From assembly GCA_047973225.1 (NCBI GenBank), contig JBKEBQ010000040.1, positions 1 to 64,000 of the forward strand: a stretch of DNA of 64,000 nucleotides. The letters run 5' to 3'. Position 1 is the first letter of the stretch; each line of letters begins with the position of its first letter. The position numbers and the translations under genes are program-made. Source of the stretch: JBKEBQ01 sp047973225. GTDB lineage: Bacteria; Bacillota_I; Bacilli_A; Erysipelotrichales; Erysipelotrichaceae. Positions 1-12,383 of the stretch are shown here, piece after piece. Under the pieces are notes generated by a model. That model searched no databases. It saw only the letters and a program-made list of their open reading frames with translations, and had not been told where the DNA came from.

Positions 1-49
1 TTTGTGTTTTAAACTCTTCTTGAAATGTTCTTCTTTCTCTTTTGCTCAT
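1..49 (-). CDS. IS3-family transposase OrfA, N-terminus only (runs off window)
   Basis: Reading leftwards from an ATG at 49 gives MSKRERRTFQEEFKTQ before the window ends. This basic, Arg/Glu-rich opening is the usual start of the helix-turn-helix OrfA of IS3-family elements (family knowledge). An AGAGAGG ribosome binding site lies just upstream on the minus strand, at about 58-64. OrfA binds the element ends and normally acts with OrfB, made by frameshifting. The element's right end probably lies within about 90-130, but I could not define an inverted repeat. With 16 residues visible, the family call is reasonable and completeness is unknown. Confidence 0.6.
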   Translation of the reverse strand, partial: MSKRERRTFQEEFKTQ

Positions 50-251
50 GGCTTTGACCTCTCTGTTAGTTTTATTTTATACTAACTAACTGATTTGTCC
101 ATTTTATTGTAGCCTATCCAAAGTGTAAGTTTTGCCTGCTAGCTAGGAAAAAATGTATACTTATTTTTGAGAATAAGATTAAATTATAAGTAGAAAGTTC
201 TCTTTTTCATTATCCACTAAAATTTTACACTGTTTAAATTTTATAAAAGCA

Positions 252-279
252 TTGCATTATTTTCACTATGTGGTAAAAT
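252..279 (+). promoter_or_regulatory. Sigma-A promoter of the pyrimidine operon
   Basis: A TTGCAT -35 box (252-257) and a TAAAAT -10 box (274-279) are separated by 16 bases, with a TGG extended -10 at 271-273. Transcription would start near 286, immediately before the first strand of the PyrR attenuator. That fit supports the call. Confidence 0.75.
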
Positions 280-286
280 ATTCTAG

Positions 287-369
287 AAAAGTCCTTTAAG
301 TTCATCCGAGAGATGAATAAGGTTTATAGCGTAAGTGTAAAGGCCTTTTTCTGTGTAAAGGTCTTTTTT
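287..369 (+). promoter_or_regulatory. PyrR-responsive transcription attenuator upstream of pyrC
   Basis: Three mutually exclusive structures can be drawn. AAAAGTCCTTT (287-297) pairs with AAAGGCCTTTT (339-349) as the antiterminator. TTCATC (301-306) and GATGAA (312-317) form a hairpin with the CGAGA loop, and an AAGG follows downstream, as in known PyrR binding loops. AAAGGCCT (339-346) pairs with AGGTCTTT (359-366) and runs into six T residues as an intrinsic terminator. In Bacillus relatives PyrR bound to UMP stabilises the binding loop and allows termination. PyrR itself is not encoded in this window. Confidence 0.85.
339..369 (+). terminator. Attenuator terminator hairpin of the pyr leader
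   Basis: An 8-bp stem with one G-U pair (339-346 with 359-366) is followed by T residues to 369. It shares its left strand with the antiterminator, so only one of the two can form. Confidence 0.8.
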
Positions 370-386
370 GTGGAATGGAGAGTCAT

Positions 387-515
387 ATGAAAAAATGCAA
401 TAAATATGGAATAAACACACTAACGCAGCAACAAATTTTGACTTTTTATGATTCGCTTACAGTTTTATGTATGCGTTTTTTTTTGAAAGAAAAGAGGTAC
501 AAGAATGATTATTAG
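387..515 (+). CDS. Possible 42-residue leader peptide overlapping pyrC
   Basis: An ATG at 387, with GGAG at 377-380 as ribosome binding site, opens a 42-codon frame that stops at 513-515, eight bases past the pyrC start codon. It begins MKKCNKYGINTL and ends KEKRYKNDY, and carries a run of nine T residues inside codons for Phe-Phe-Leu. The pyrC ribosome binding site lies inside it, so translation of this frame could be coupled to pyrC. It sits entirely downstream of the attenuator terminator. I recognise no family; it may be a real leader peptide or chance. The evidence is start signal, length and stop/start overlap only. Confidence 0.4.
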   Translation: MKKCNKYGINTLTQQQILTFYDSLTVLCMRFFLKEKRYKNDY

Positions 516-1785
516 AAATGCGCGAATTGTAGTAAAAGATAATGAAACAAAAGTTCAAGATATTTTCATTCAAAATGGATTGATCACAAGAATTGCCGAT
601 TATATTGAGGGGGATGAAGATATTATAGATGCTCAGGAATCCCTTGTTTTACCCGGTGGAATTGATGTCCATGTACATTTACGTGAGCCAGGATATCCCC
701 ATAAAGAGACCATTGAAACAGGCGCAAAGGCAGCCATACGCGGAGGGTATACGACGATTATGGCGATGCCCAATGTAATTCCCTATCCCGATAAAAAAGA
801 AATAATGATGGAGTATCTCGCCTTGTTAAAACAAAAAGGAGATTGCAACATTTATCCCTATGCCTGTATTACGCAGCAAGAAGCTGGAAAACATTTGGTA
901 GATATGCAGGCGATGAAACAATTGGGAATAAAGTGGTTTTCTGATGATGGTGTTGGCATTCAAGAAGAAGAAGTTATGCGCGAAGCGATGCTGCTTGCAA
1001 AGGCACATGATGTCATGATTGTTGCCCATACAGAAGATATGAAGTATCGCAAGAAAAAAGCTTGTATGCATGAAGGGATTCGTAATCAGGAATTACATTT
1101 GCAAGGCATTCCAAGTGCGTGTGAGTTTATGCAAGTGAAAAGAGATTTACAACTTGCTTATGAAACAGGATGTAAATATCATATCTGTCATATGAGCTGT
1201 AAAGAAAGTGTGGAATTATTGAAAGAATATAAGGCGAAGGGTGCTGATGTTAGTGGTGAGGTAACCTGTCATCATTTGTTGCTAAATGAACACGATGTTC
1301 AAAATAGTAATCACAAAATGAATCCACCGCTGCGCTCCTTAGCGGATCAACAAGCGTTAAGAAAAGGACTTTTAGATGGAACCATTGATATTATCGCCAA
1401 TGATCATGCTCCACACAGCGAAACAGAAAAAAATCAGGAAATGGAAAATGCACCGTTTGGCATTGTGGCTTTGGAAACAAGCATTCCTTTACTGTATACA
1501 AAGTTTGTGAAAAAGGGGTACTTCACGCTATCAAAGTTTCAAGATGTTATCAGTAAACATCCCGCACAACGCTTTGGGTTTGTGAAAAAAGGGAAGATCA
1601 AGGAGGGATATGAAGCAGATCTGATCTGTTTACAAGATAAAAAAAGTACAATTCAAAAAGAAGCATTTCTTTCCTTGGGAAAAAATACACCATTTGATCA
1701 ATGGGAAATAGATGCAGATATAGCCTTTGTCATCATTGGTGGACATATCAAATACCAGCATAAGGAGGACCAATATGAAGCGTAA
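505..1785 (+). CDS. pyrC: Dihydroorotase
   Basis: This 426-residue cytosolic enzyme cyclises carbamoyl-aspartate to dihydroorotate, the third step of UMP synthesis. It has the amidohydrolase metal-binding motif DVHVHLREPG (His56 and His58), later metal ligands in VAHTED and CHMSC, and the family signature ANDHAPHS near residue 300. The length fits the class I bacterial enzyme. AAAGAGG at 490-497 precedes the ATG. It is the first structural gene of the operon and overlaps carA by 11 bases. No aspartate carbamoyltransferase gene precedes it, so pyrB must lie elsewhere. Confidence 0.96.
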   Translation: MIIRNARIVVKDNETKVQDIFIQNGLITRIADYIEGDEDIIDAQESLVLPGGIDVHVHLREPGYPHKETIETGAKAAIRGGYTTIMAMPNVIPYPDKKEIMMEYLALLKQKGDCNIYPYACITQQEAGKHLVDMQAMKQLGIKWFSDDGVGIQEEEVMREAMLLAKAHDVMIVAHTEDMKYRKKKACMHEGIRNQELHLQGIPSACEFMQVKRDLQLAYETGCKYHICHMSCKESVELLKEYKAKGADVSGEVTCHHLLLNEHDVQNSNHKMNPPLRSLADQQALRKGLLDGTIDIIANDHAPHSETEKNQEMENAPFGIVALETSIPLLYTKFVKKGYFTLSKFQDVISKHPAQRFGFVKKGKIKEGYEADLICLQDKKSTIQKEAFLSLGKNTPFDQWEIDADIAFVIIGGHIKYQHKEDQYEA

Positions 1786-2854
1786 ATTAATTTTAGAAGA
1801 TGGAAGTGTATATGTGGGAGATGCCATTGGTGGAGATACCTTTCAAATTAGTGAAATTGTGTTTAATACGGGGATGGGTGGATATCAAGAAGAGATTAGT
1901 GATCCCTCATACTATGGACAAATGATTTTGATGACCTATCCAATGATCGGAAATTATGGTATTAACCGTGATGATTTCGAAAGTCTAAATCCTGCAACAT
2001 TCGGGATTGTGGTAGGTGAGTTGTGTGAAAAACCATCCAATTGGCGAGTGGCAATGTCTTTAAATGAATTTCTAAAGCAGAAAAAAATACCGGGAATTGC
2101 TGGGGTGGATACACGTGCAATTACGAAAAAAATACGCAGTAGTGGGGTGATGAAGGCAACGTTTGCAGATATGTATGCAGATGAAAAAAATATTATAAAG
2201 CATTTAAAAAATGCACAGGATATGGGTGGTCAAGTTGCAAAACAATCAACGCAAAAGCCGTACCCAATCCCTAATCGTGGTAAAAAAGTCGTTCTTGTCG
2301 ATTTTGGCGCAAAGCAGGGAATTGTGAGGGAGTTGAGTAAGCGTGGATGTGATCTAATCGTTGTTCCATACAATATGGACAGTGCATCAATTTTGGCCTT
2401 TTCACCAGATGGCATCATGTTGTCCAATGGTCCAGGGGATCCAAAAGATGTAAAAGTGGCCATTCAAACGGTACAAGAATTGTTAGGGAAGGTCCCGATT
2501 TTCGGGATTTGTTTGGGACATCAATTGCTTGCTTTGGCATGTGGAGCAGATACAATGAAATTGCGTTTTGGCCATCATGGATGCAATCATCCAGTGATTG
2601 ATATCAAAACCAACAAAGTGGCAATTACCTCGCAAAACCATAATTATGCGATTGATGAGAACAGTTTAAAAAATACCGATCTAGAGATAACGCATAAAAA
2701 TTTAAATGACAAAAGTATTGAAGGAATTACGCATAAAAAGTATCCAGCATTTAGTATTCAACATCATCCAGAAGCATCGCCAGGACCCGAGGATGCAAAC
2801 TATATATTTGATGAATTTATGGATATGATGGAAAAATATAAGGAGGTAAGATAA
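1775..2854 (+). CDS. carA: Carbamoyl-phosphate synthase small (glutaminase) subunit
   Basis: The 359-residue protein releases ammonia from glutamine and channels it to CarB. The N-terminal CPSase domain is followed by a class I glutamine amidotransferase domain with nucleophile Cys246 in [10 protein letters not shown] and the His/Glu pair in [10 protein letters not shown] chose the ATG at 1775 because TAAGGAGGACC sits directly upstream; a longer frame from 1727 has no ribosome binding site. The start overlaps the end of pyrC, and its stop shares one base with the carB start, so translation is probably coupled. Confidence 0.97.
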   Translation: MKRKLILEDGSVYVGDAIGGDTFQISEIVFNTGMGGYQEEISDPSYYGQMILMTYPMIGNYGINRDDFESLNPATFGIVVGELCEKPSNWRVAMSLNEFLKQKKIPGIAGVDTRAITKKIRSSGVMKATFADMYADEKNIIKHLKNAQDMGGQVAKQSTQKPYPIPNRGKKVVLVDFGAKQGIVRELSKRGCDLIVVPYNMDSASILAFSPDGIMLSNGPGDPKDVKVAIQTVQELLGKVPIFGICLGHQLLALACGADTMKLRFGHHGCNHPVIDIKTNKVAITSQNHNYAIDENSLKNTDLEITHKNLNDKSIEGITHKKYPAFSIQHHPEASPGPEDANYIFDEFMDMMEKYKEVR

Positions 2855-5800
2855 TGCCAAAGCGAAGTGATATTAAAAAAATTTTGGTAGTAGGCTCGGG
2901 TCCCATTATTATTGGACAGGCTGCTGAGTTTGATTATGCAGGCACACAGGCTTGTCAATCCCTTCGTGAAGAGGGATATGAAGTTGTTTTGATCAATTCC
3001 AATCCTGCAACGATTATGACCGATACAAGCGTTGCGGATAAGGTATATATAGAGCCATTAACACTCGATTTTGCATCACGGATTATCCATAAAGAAAAGC
3101 CCGATGCCATTTTGGGAACTTTAGGTGGACAAACCGGATTGAATTTGGTTGTTGAACTTGCCGAATCAGGAATTTTAAAAAAAGCAAATGTGGAAGTGCT
3201 AGGAACGCATTTAGATGCGATTGAAAAGGCGGAAGATCGTGAGAAATTCAAACAGTTAATGGAAACATTGAAGCAACCTATTCCTGAAAGTTTGATTGTT
3301 CATAATGTTGAAGCAGCGCTTAGTTTTGCCCAAGATATCGGTTATCCTGTTGTTGTTCGCCCTGCTTTTACATTAGGAGGAACGGGCGGTGGATTTGCCC
3401 AAAATGAGGAAGAGTTGACAGATATTGCTAAAAACGGGTTAAAACTATCTCCTGTAACACAATGTTTGATTGAGAAAAGCATAGCAGGTTTTAAAGAAAT
3501 TGAATATGAAGTTATGCGCGATGATCATGACAATGCGATTGTGGTTTGTAATATGGAGAATGTTGACCCTGTAGGAATACATACGGGGGACTCTATTGTC
3601 GTAGCACCGGTACAGACATTAAGTGATCGAGAAAACCAAATGCTTAGAAATGCATCTTTAACTATCATCCGTGCTTTGAAAATATGTGGTGGGTGTAATG
3701 TACAATTGGCGATTGATCCCGATTCGTTTCGCTACTATGTCATTGAAGTAAACCCACGGGTATCAAGATCAAGTGCATTGGCAAGTAAAGCGACAGGTTA
3801 TCCAATCGCTAAACTTGCTGCTAAAATAGCTGTGGGTTTGAGCTTAGATGAGATTTTAAATCCGGTTACCAAAACATCCTATGCTTGTTTTGAACCATCC
3901 ATTGATTATATAGTAACCAAGATTCCTCGCTTTCCTTTTGATAAATTCCCTTCTGCAGATCGCCGTTTAGGGACACAGATGAAGGCAACCGGTGAGGTTA
4001 TGTCGATCGGTAGAAACTTTGAAGAAAGTTTATTAAAAGCCATTCGCTCGATTGAGATGAAAGTATGTCATATTGATATGAAGGCAATGAAAAAACTTAC
4101 GCTAACACAATTGTGGGATAAGGTAGCTCAACACGACGATGAGCGTTTGTATGCAATTATGGAACTGATTCGTCGTGAAACGAGTGTTGAAGCGTTGCAT
4201 GATGGTAGTCATATTGATCCTTTCTTCTTGTATAAATTGGTGCACATTTATGAATTGGAAAAAGCATTAATGGGAAAAATAAAAGATGTACAGACGCTTT
4301 TACAGGCAAAAAGAAATGGGTTTTCAGATCTCTATATAGCAGAAATTTGGCAAACTAGTGAAGATGAAATTTATAAAATGCGAAAAGCACAGGGAATCAT
4401 TCCCGTTTATAAAATGGTCGATACTTGTGCGGGCGAGTTTGCCTCTGAAACTCCATACTTTTATTCGACGTATTTACAAGAAAACGAGTCCATACCATCA
4501 GCGAATAAAAAAGTCATTGTATTGGGATCAGGCCCGATTCGTATTGGGCAAGGTGTGGAATTTGATTATGCTACGGTCCACTGTGTTAAAGCGTTAAGAG
4601 AGAGTGGTTATGAGGCCATTGTGATCAACAACAATCCTGAAACGGTATCAACAGATTTTTCGATTTCGGATAAATTATATTTTGAACCACTGACCTTAGA
4701 AGATGTGATGCATATTGTTGCATTGGAAAATCCCTTGGGCGTTATTGTTCAATTTGGTGGGCAAACAGCCATCAATTTGGCACAAGGATTAAAAGAGCAT
4801 GGCGTCAATATTTTAGGCACAAGCGTTGAAAACATTGATAAGGCGGAAGATCGCAATGCCTTTGAAGCAATGTTACATACGCTGCAAATTCCACAACCAA
4901 AAGGGGAAACGGCCGTAAATGTAAAAGAAGCATTGACCATTGTCAAAAAGATTCAATACCCAGTGCTTGTACGACCATCCTATGTCTTGGGTGGACGTGC
5001 AATGGAAATCGTTCATAATGATGAGGATTTAAAGAAATATATGCAGCATGCGATGCAAGAAATATCTCACGATGCGCCTATTTTGGTCGATAAATATATC
5101 ATTGGAAAAGAGGTTGAAACCGATGCGATATGCGATGGAGAAGCGGTCTATATTCCAGGTATCATGGAACATATTGAACGCTCAGGGGTGCACTCAGGAG
5201 ATTCCATCAGTGTATATCCACCACAAACATTAACAACACAGGTGAAAGATACGATTGTGGAATACACCAAAAAGATTGGTAAAGGTTTTCGTTTTAAAGG
5301 GTTGTTCAATATTCAATTCATTGTTGATGAGCAAGAACAAGTCTTTGTGTTGGAAGTAAATCCAAGAAGTTCTAGAACCATTCCCTTTCTGTCAAAAATT
5401 AGTCATGTACCAATGGCAAAGGTAGCAACCAAAGCGATTATGGGAGAAACGCTTTTACAACAAGGATATCAAAATACTATAAAACCAGAACCAACACAAC
5501 AAGTTTTTGTGAAAGCACCGGTATTCTCCTTTGCGAAATTGCGTAGTGTCGATACTACCTTAGGTCCAGAAATGAAAAGTACTGGAGAAGCACTTGGATG
5601 TGATGTTAGCTTAAGCAAAGCACTATATAAAGCGTTTGTTGCATCGGGTGTGAAAGTACCTTTACAAGGATCTGTTTTAATGACCATTGCCGATGACGAT
5701 AAACGTGAAGCTTTGGATTTGGCAAAGCGTTTTGAAAATATTGGCTATGGAATTCTTGCGACCAAAGGAACTTGTCAATTTTTACAAGAACATGGTATTA

Positions 5801-6047
5801 ATGTAGAAGAAGTATATAAAGTTAGAGAAGATAAACAAGATGTTTTAGATACGATTATAAAGGGGCGTGTTGATTATGTCATCAATACAATGTCGCAAGA
5901 CAAAGATACACGAGATGATGGTTTCTTAATTCGCCGTGTGGCGGCTGAAAATGGGATTTCTTGTTTAACTTCATTAGATACCGCCAAAGCCATTTTGCGT
6001 GTTATTGAAGCACAAAGTTTTTCTTCCATTGCGATGGGTGATTTAAG

Positions 6048-6051
<4 letters not shown>
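2854..6051 (+). CDS. carB: Carbamoyl-phosphate synthase large subunit
   Basis: At 1065 residues this is a full-length CarB, making carbamoyl phosphate from bicarbonate, ammonia and two ATP. Two homologous ATP-grasp halves are visible: [17 protein letters not shown] near residue 14 and [17 protein letters not shown] near 555, each with its own carboxylate/biotin-carboxylase-like core. An oligomerisation region lies between them, and a C-terminal methylglyoxal-synthase-like allosteric domain starts at about 930. It starts on the last base of carA (TAATG) and overlaps pyrK by four bases. In this operon it serves pyrimidine synthesis; arginine genes are not seen here. Confidence 0.98.
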
Positions 6052-8386
<2,335 letters not shown>

Positions 8387-8390
<4 letters not shown>

Positions 8391-9022
8391 TGGAACATCA
8401 AATCGCAAAAAATTTATTAGAAGTGGAAGCTGTTTTTTTAAGACCCAATGCACCATTTACTTGGGCAAGTGGAATCAAAAGTCCGATTTATTGCGATAAT
8501 CGTTTATTGCTTTCTTTCCCTGAAAAAAGAAAGATGGTGGTCAGTGGCTTTGTGTCAATGATCCAACAACATTATCCAGATGTTGACATGATTATGGGAA
8601 CTGCTACTGCAGGGATTCCATGGGCAGCTATGGTTGGCGAGCAGATGGAATTGCCAATGGGATATGTGCGAAGCTCTAATAAGGCGCATGGTAAAGAAAA
8701 CAAAATTGAAGGTCGCGTTATGCGTGGAATGAAAGTTGTTGTTATTGAGGATTTAATTTCTACTGGTGGTAGTGTAAAAGATGTCATTGCTGCTTTGCGA
8801 AGCGCGGGATGTGAGGTGTTGAGTGTGGTTGCTATTTTTACATATTTATTACCTAAGGCAAAATGTACTTTTGAAGATATGCAAGTGGAACTAAAAACAC
8901 TCAGCAATTATGACTATTTATTAACTGCTGCTTTACAGTTGGATTATATTAAAGAAGCTGATTTACAAAAATTACAAGCATTTAAAAAAGACCCAAATGA
9001 TGCATCATGGATGAAACAATAG
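8387..9022 (+). CDS. pyrE: Orotate phosphoribosyltransferase
   Basis: This 211-residue enzyme joins orotate and PRPP to give OMP. The PRPP-binding motif [13 protein letters not shown] lies near residue 120, and the dimer-loop lysines are in [14 protein letters not shown]. It is the last gene of the operon and its stop codon lies inside the terminator hairpin. Two adjacent ATG codons (8387 and 8390) are possible; AAGGAG at 8373-8378 favours the first slightly. Gene order F-E at the operon end matches Bacillus. Confidence 0.96.
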
Positions 9023-9038
9023 TTTCATCCTTTTTCTT
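9010..9038 (+). terminator. Terminator of the pyrimidine operon
   Basis: GATGAAAC (9010-9017) and GTTTCATC (9022-9029) form a perfect 8-bp stem with an AATA loop, followed by CTTTTTCTTT. The pyrE stop codon lies within the hairpin. Confidence 0.85.
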
Positions 9039-9050
9039 TGTTGTTTAAAA

Positions 9051-9059
9051 TGGTATAAT
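9051..9059 (+). promoter_or_regulatory. Extended -10 promoter for lspA
   Basis: TGGTATAAT is a perfect TATAAT (9054-9059) with a TG extension, 26 bases upstream of the lspA ATG. No good -35 box is seen, which is common for extended -10 promoters. Confidence 0.6.
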
Positions 9060-9084
9060 ATGCACTAGTTAAAACGAGGTAATT

Positions 9085-9588
9085 ATGAAACACAAAAAAC
9101 GAAATATATGCTTGGGGCTTGTCTTTTTAGTTTTACTCGCCTTTGATCAAGTTATCAAATATATCATTACACAAATGATGAGTTTAGGTGAAAGTATCCC
9201 GATCATTGATGGCTTTTTTAATATCACAAGAGTTCATAATACGGGTGGTGGTTGGAGTATTTTAGAAGGGCAAATGTTGTTTTTTTATGTGGTCACAGTA
9301 TTTGCGTTCATCTTATTGTGGAGCTACTTAAAGAATTTGGAAGCGTGGAAAATGATCAGTCGCATTGGTATTGTGATTGCATTGGCAGGTATTATGGGAA
9401 ACTTTATTGATCGCTTACTCGTGCAATATGTTGTCGATTTTTTGGACTTTACGATTATTGGGTATCGTTTTCCAACATTCAATGTAGCAGACATTTGTAT
9501 TGTGATTGGTATTGGTTTGGTTTTTTTAGAAGAAATATTAATTTGGGCAGGGGTTGAAACAAAATGGACAAACAACAATTCAAAGTAG
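9085..9588 (+). CDS. lspA: Lipoprotein signal peptidase (signal peptidase II)
   Basis: This 167-residue membrane aspartyl protease cleaves lipoprotein signal peptides after lipidation. Four membrane segments are evident, with conserved GNFIDR (Asp109), VVDFLDF and FNVADICIVIG. It is needed for the lipoproteins at 12384 and 61984. It overlaps the next gene by 25 bases, as in the common lspA-rluD pair. The start has GAGGTAATT upstream. Confidence 0.95.
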   Translation: MKHKKRNICLGLVFLVLLAFDQVIKYIITQMMSLGESIPIIDGFFNITRVHNTGGGWSILEGQMLFFYVVTVFAFILLWSYLKNLEAWKMISRIGIVIALAGIMGNFIDRLLVQYVVDFLDFTIIGYRFPTFNVADICIVIGIGLVFLEEILIWAGVETKWTNNNSK

Positions 9589-10472
9589 ATGTAAAAGCTT
9601 CTCGACTTGATAAATATGTAAGTGAAGCGATGCAAATTTCAAGAACACGTGCACAAGGTCTTCTAGAAGACGCCTGTATCTTGGTAAATGGAAATATCGG
9701 TAAAGCCAATATGAAATTACAGATCGGTGATGTTGTGGATGTAAATATTCCTACGGAGAAGCCATTAGCATTAGAAGCACAAGATATTCCACTAGAGATT
9801 TTGTATGAGGATCAAGATGTTGTCGTTGTCAATAAGCCAAAAGGAATGCTCACACATCCAACAGCGCATACCTTTCATCATACGCTTGTCAATGCTTTGT
9901 TGTTTCATATCAAAGATTTAAGTGGCATTGGTGGGGTGATTCGCCCTGGGATTGTCCATCGTATTGACAAGGACACAAGTGGCTTGTTGATCGTAGCTAA
10001 AAATGATCAGTCGCATATCCACTTATCCAAACAATTGGAAAAGAAAAGTGTTTCAAGAAAATACTATGCACTTGTTCATGGGGTAATGGAGCACGATTAT
10101 GGAACGATTGATGCGCCAATCGCAAGAAGTCATAAAGACAGAATGAAAATGGGCGTTTGTGATAAAAATGCAAAGCCTGCCATCACGCATTTCAAAGTGG
10201 TGGAGCGATTTTCACATATGACTTTAATGGAATGTTCATTGGAAACTGGAAGAACCCACCAAATACGTGTCCATATGGAATATATTGGATATCCGTTGGT
10301 TGGTGATACGCTATATAATACGCAAAAAACATTGGCGACGAATGGGCAAATGTTGCATGCTTATGAACTTCGCTTTATCCACCCAAGAAATGAGAAAGAA
10401 GTGATTGTACAGGCACCCTTACCGGCATGGTTTGAAGAAGTGCTTAACACATGTAGAAAGGATGTACGATGA
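9564..10472 (+). CDS. RluD-family 23S rRNA pseudouridine synthase
   Basis: The 302-residue protein has an N-terminal S4 RNA-binding domain (residues 12-75) and a RsuA/RluA-type catalytic domain with HRIDKDTSGLLIV, in which Asp135 is the nucleophile. It probably makes pseudouridines in 23S rRNA; Bacillus YlyB is the comparable gene next to lspA. It overlaps lspA and, by four bases, the rhomboid gene that follows. The exact target uridines cannot be read from sequence. Confidence 0.92.
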   Translation: MDKQQFKVDVKASRLDKYVSEAMQISRTRAQGLLEDACILVNGNIGKANMKLQIGDVVDVNIPTEKPLALEAQDIPLEILYEDQDVVVVNKPKGMLTHPTAHTFHHTLVNALLFHIKDLSGIGGVIRPGIVHRIDKDTSGLLIVAKNDQSHIHLSKQLEKKSVSRKYYALVHGVMEHDYGTIDAPIARSHKDRMKMGVCDKNAKPAITHFKVVERFSHMTLMECSLETGRTHQIRVHMEYIGYPLVGDTLYNTQKTLATNGQMLHAYELRFIHPRNEKEVIVQAPLPAWFEEVLNTCRKDVR

Positions 10473-11695
10473 AAATTGATAGCGCAAGCTTGGCGATGAG
10501 TCAAGTTATGGATTGCTTAATTAGAGAATATGGGTATACGCCGATTCGTTTTCCTCAACAAAGACGAGATGTCTGGTTGATCAATAAAGAACACCCACAA
10601 TTCAAACTGATTCGTATTATCGCTTATGCCAGCAATACAACACTTTTGGAAAGAGCGTATTTGGATGGGGTTGAACGTTTTTTGAAACCGTTACTCTCAC
10701 AAAAAGCAGATGTTTTTGTTTTGAATACAAATGAAGAAAGTGAAGCTTTCCAGGAACGTGGGTATGTACAGGAATTGGTCAATATAAAATATATTAGTGA
10801 AAAAGTATTGCAGGTCTTTCCCAATATGTATCGTCATGTCTATAAGAGTGAAGATCCAACATCGGAATTGCGTAAAATTAATGAAAAGCTGAAACGCTTT
10901 CACCAACAAAAAAAGGAGGAATTTATGAACCAACAAAGGAAAATACCACCACTGACTTGTGTGATTTTTGGAATTTGTATAACGATGTATGTTTTTACTT
11001 TTTTATTGGCAAAACAAACGCAGGATTGGAATGTTGCACTGATTAGCTTGGGTGCTTATTATAAGGCATTCATTGTTTCGGCACATGAATACTGGCGGTT
11101 TTTAACGGCTGGGTTTCTTCATGCAGATCTAGTTCATTTACTGGTTAATATGTTAGCATTTATCAGTCTTGGTAGAATTTTAGAGAAAGTTTTAAAACCA
11201 TCACAGTTTATTATAAGTTTGTTGGGATCCATTATTTTGGGAAGTATCTTTACCTACTTGATGTCGGGAAATGTTGTAAGTGTTGGCTTGTCAGGAGGAC
11301 TATATGGTTTTTTAGCCATTTTATGTTTATATATGTTTGAAAGCGGGGTAATGAAAAATCCACAAGCACGAATGGCTATGATACAGACCATTGCACTTAA
11401 TGTATTGATTTCATTTATGCCAGGTATTGGATTATATGCACATCTTGGTGGCTTTGTGGCGGGATTATGCTTTGGTTTTATTTTCATAGAGTCGAAACGT
11501 TGGCAGACCTATCGATCACATATCATCGTGTGTTTGGTACTATCTTTTGTATTTTTAGGATATCGATGTGCGAAAGTGGATTCTTTTTCGCCTATTTATG
11601 GCGGTACGGATCAAGGAGTTATAGAAGTTTATCGCTGCATTGGTTTGGATGGGTACGCGCGCTATGTTGCTCGCCAATTATGGGAGCATTATTAA
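10469..11695 (+). CDS. gluP: Rhomboid-family intramembrane protease, GluP-like
   Basis: This 408-residue protein has a cytosolic N-terminal part (about 1-160) ending in a charged helix, then six or seven membrane segments. The rhomboid dyad is present: Ser275 in GLSGGLYGF and His325 in YAHLGGFVAG. HLLVNMLAF is the conserved loop of helix 2. The large N-terminal domain resembles Bacillus GluP (YqgP), which helps degrade membrane transporters; that function is inferred. It starts four bases inside the preceding gene. Confidence 0.88.
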   Translation: MKIDSASLAMSQVMDCLIREYGYTPIRFPQQRRDVWLINKEHPQFKLIRIIAYASNTTLLERAYLDGVERFLKPLLSQKADVFVLNTNEESEAFQERGYVQELVNIKYISEKVLQVFPNMYRHVYKSEDPTSELRKINEKLKRFHQQKKEEFMNQQRKIPPLTCVIFGICITMYVFTFLLAKQTQDWNVALISLGAYYKAFIVSAHEYWRFLTAGFLHADLVHLLVNMLAFISLGRILEKVLKPSQFIISLLGSIILGSIFTYLMSGNVVSVGLSGGLYGFLAILCLYMFESGVMKNPQARMAMIQTIALNVLISFMPGIGLYAHLGGFVAGLCFGFIFIESKRWQTYRSHIIVCLVLSFVFLGYRCAKVDSFSPIYGGTDQGVIEVYRCIGLDGYARYVARQLWEHY

Positions 11696-11707
11696 GAAGG
11701 AGACAAT

Positions 11708-12190
11708 ATGAAAAGAGAGAATGTATTAACATGGGATGAGTATTTCATGGGTCTAGCACATTTAAGTGCACTGCGTTCAAAAGATCCTGCAACACAGGTG
11801 GGAGCTTGTATTGTTTCGCCGGATAAAAAAGTTGTAGGGATTGGCTATAACGGTTTGCCCAAAGGCTGCGATGACGATGTGTTTCCTTGGGGGAAAACAG
11901 GAAGTTCATTAGAAACGAAGTATCCATTTGTGGTACATGCAGAATTGAATGCAATTTTAAATAGTGGTACGGATTTGCGTGGGTGTAGTGTATATGTTTC
12001 GCTGTTTCCATGTAATGAATGTGCAAAAGCGATTATTCAAAGTGGAATTCGTAGAGTTATATACGAAAAAGATAAATATCATCATAGTGAATCTAATAAA
12101 GCAAGTCGTAAAATGTTTGATGCCGCCAATGTTGCATATGAGCGTTTGGCTTTTGCGTTAGAATTACAAGTCAAAAGAGTTGACAATTGA
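11708..12190 (+). CDS. comEB: Deoxycytidylate (dCMP) deaminase, ComEB-like
   Basis: This 160-residue zinc enzyme converts dCMP to dUMP, feeding thymidylate synthesis. The catalytic HAELNAI and zinc-binding [10 protein letters not shown] motifs are intact. AAGAAGGAGAC precedes the ATG at 11708. It follows the rhomboid gene by 12 bases and probably shares its transcript. The name ComEB comes from the Bacillus competence locus, but no competence genes are adjacent here. Confidence 0.93.
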   Translation: MKRENVLTWDEYFMGLAHLSALRSKDPATQVGACIVSPDKKVVGIGYNGLPKGCDDDVFPWGKTGSSLETKYPFVVHAELNAILNSGTDLRGCSVYVSLFPCNECAKAIIQSGIRRVIYEKDKYHHSESNKASRKMFDAANVAYERLAFALELQVKRVDN

Positions 12191-12383
12191 AATTAAGAGT
12201 GTTTAACTAGAGTTGCATATATGCGAAAATAAGCAGCTTTTTTACCCCTGATAGATATAATATATAAGTATATGAAGTATAGATATGAAATGCTTTACAT
12301 ATATTTTATGGATAAGGATGGGGAGGAATTCGCATAGGCATGTAGTAATAAAGTGCAATGGCACTTACGAGGGAGAATTCGCT
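12191..12383 (+). promoter_or_regulatory. Leader of the lipoprotein gene with -10 box, hairpin and duplicated start-like element
   Basis: A TATAAT at 12256-12261 is a likely -10 box. AAGTGC/GCACTT (12351-12366) forms a 6-bp hairpin just before the ribosome binding site. GGGAGGAATTCGC near 12320 and GGGAGAATTCGC near 12371 are near copies, so the start region appears to be partly duplicated. No terminator for the upstream gene is obvious. Confidence 0.4.
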
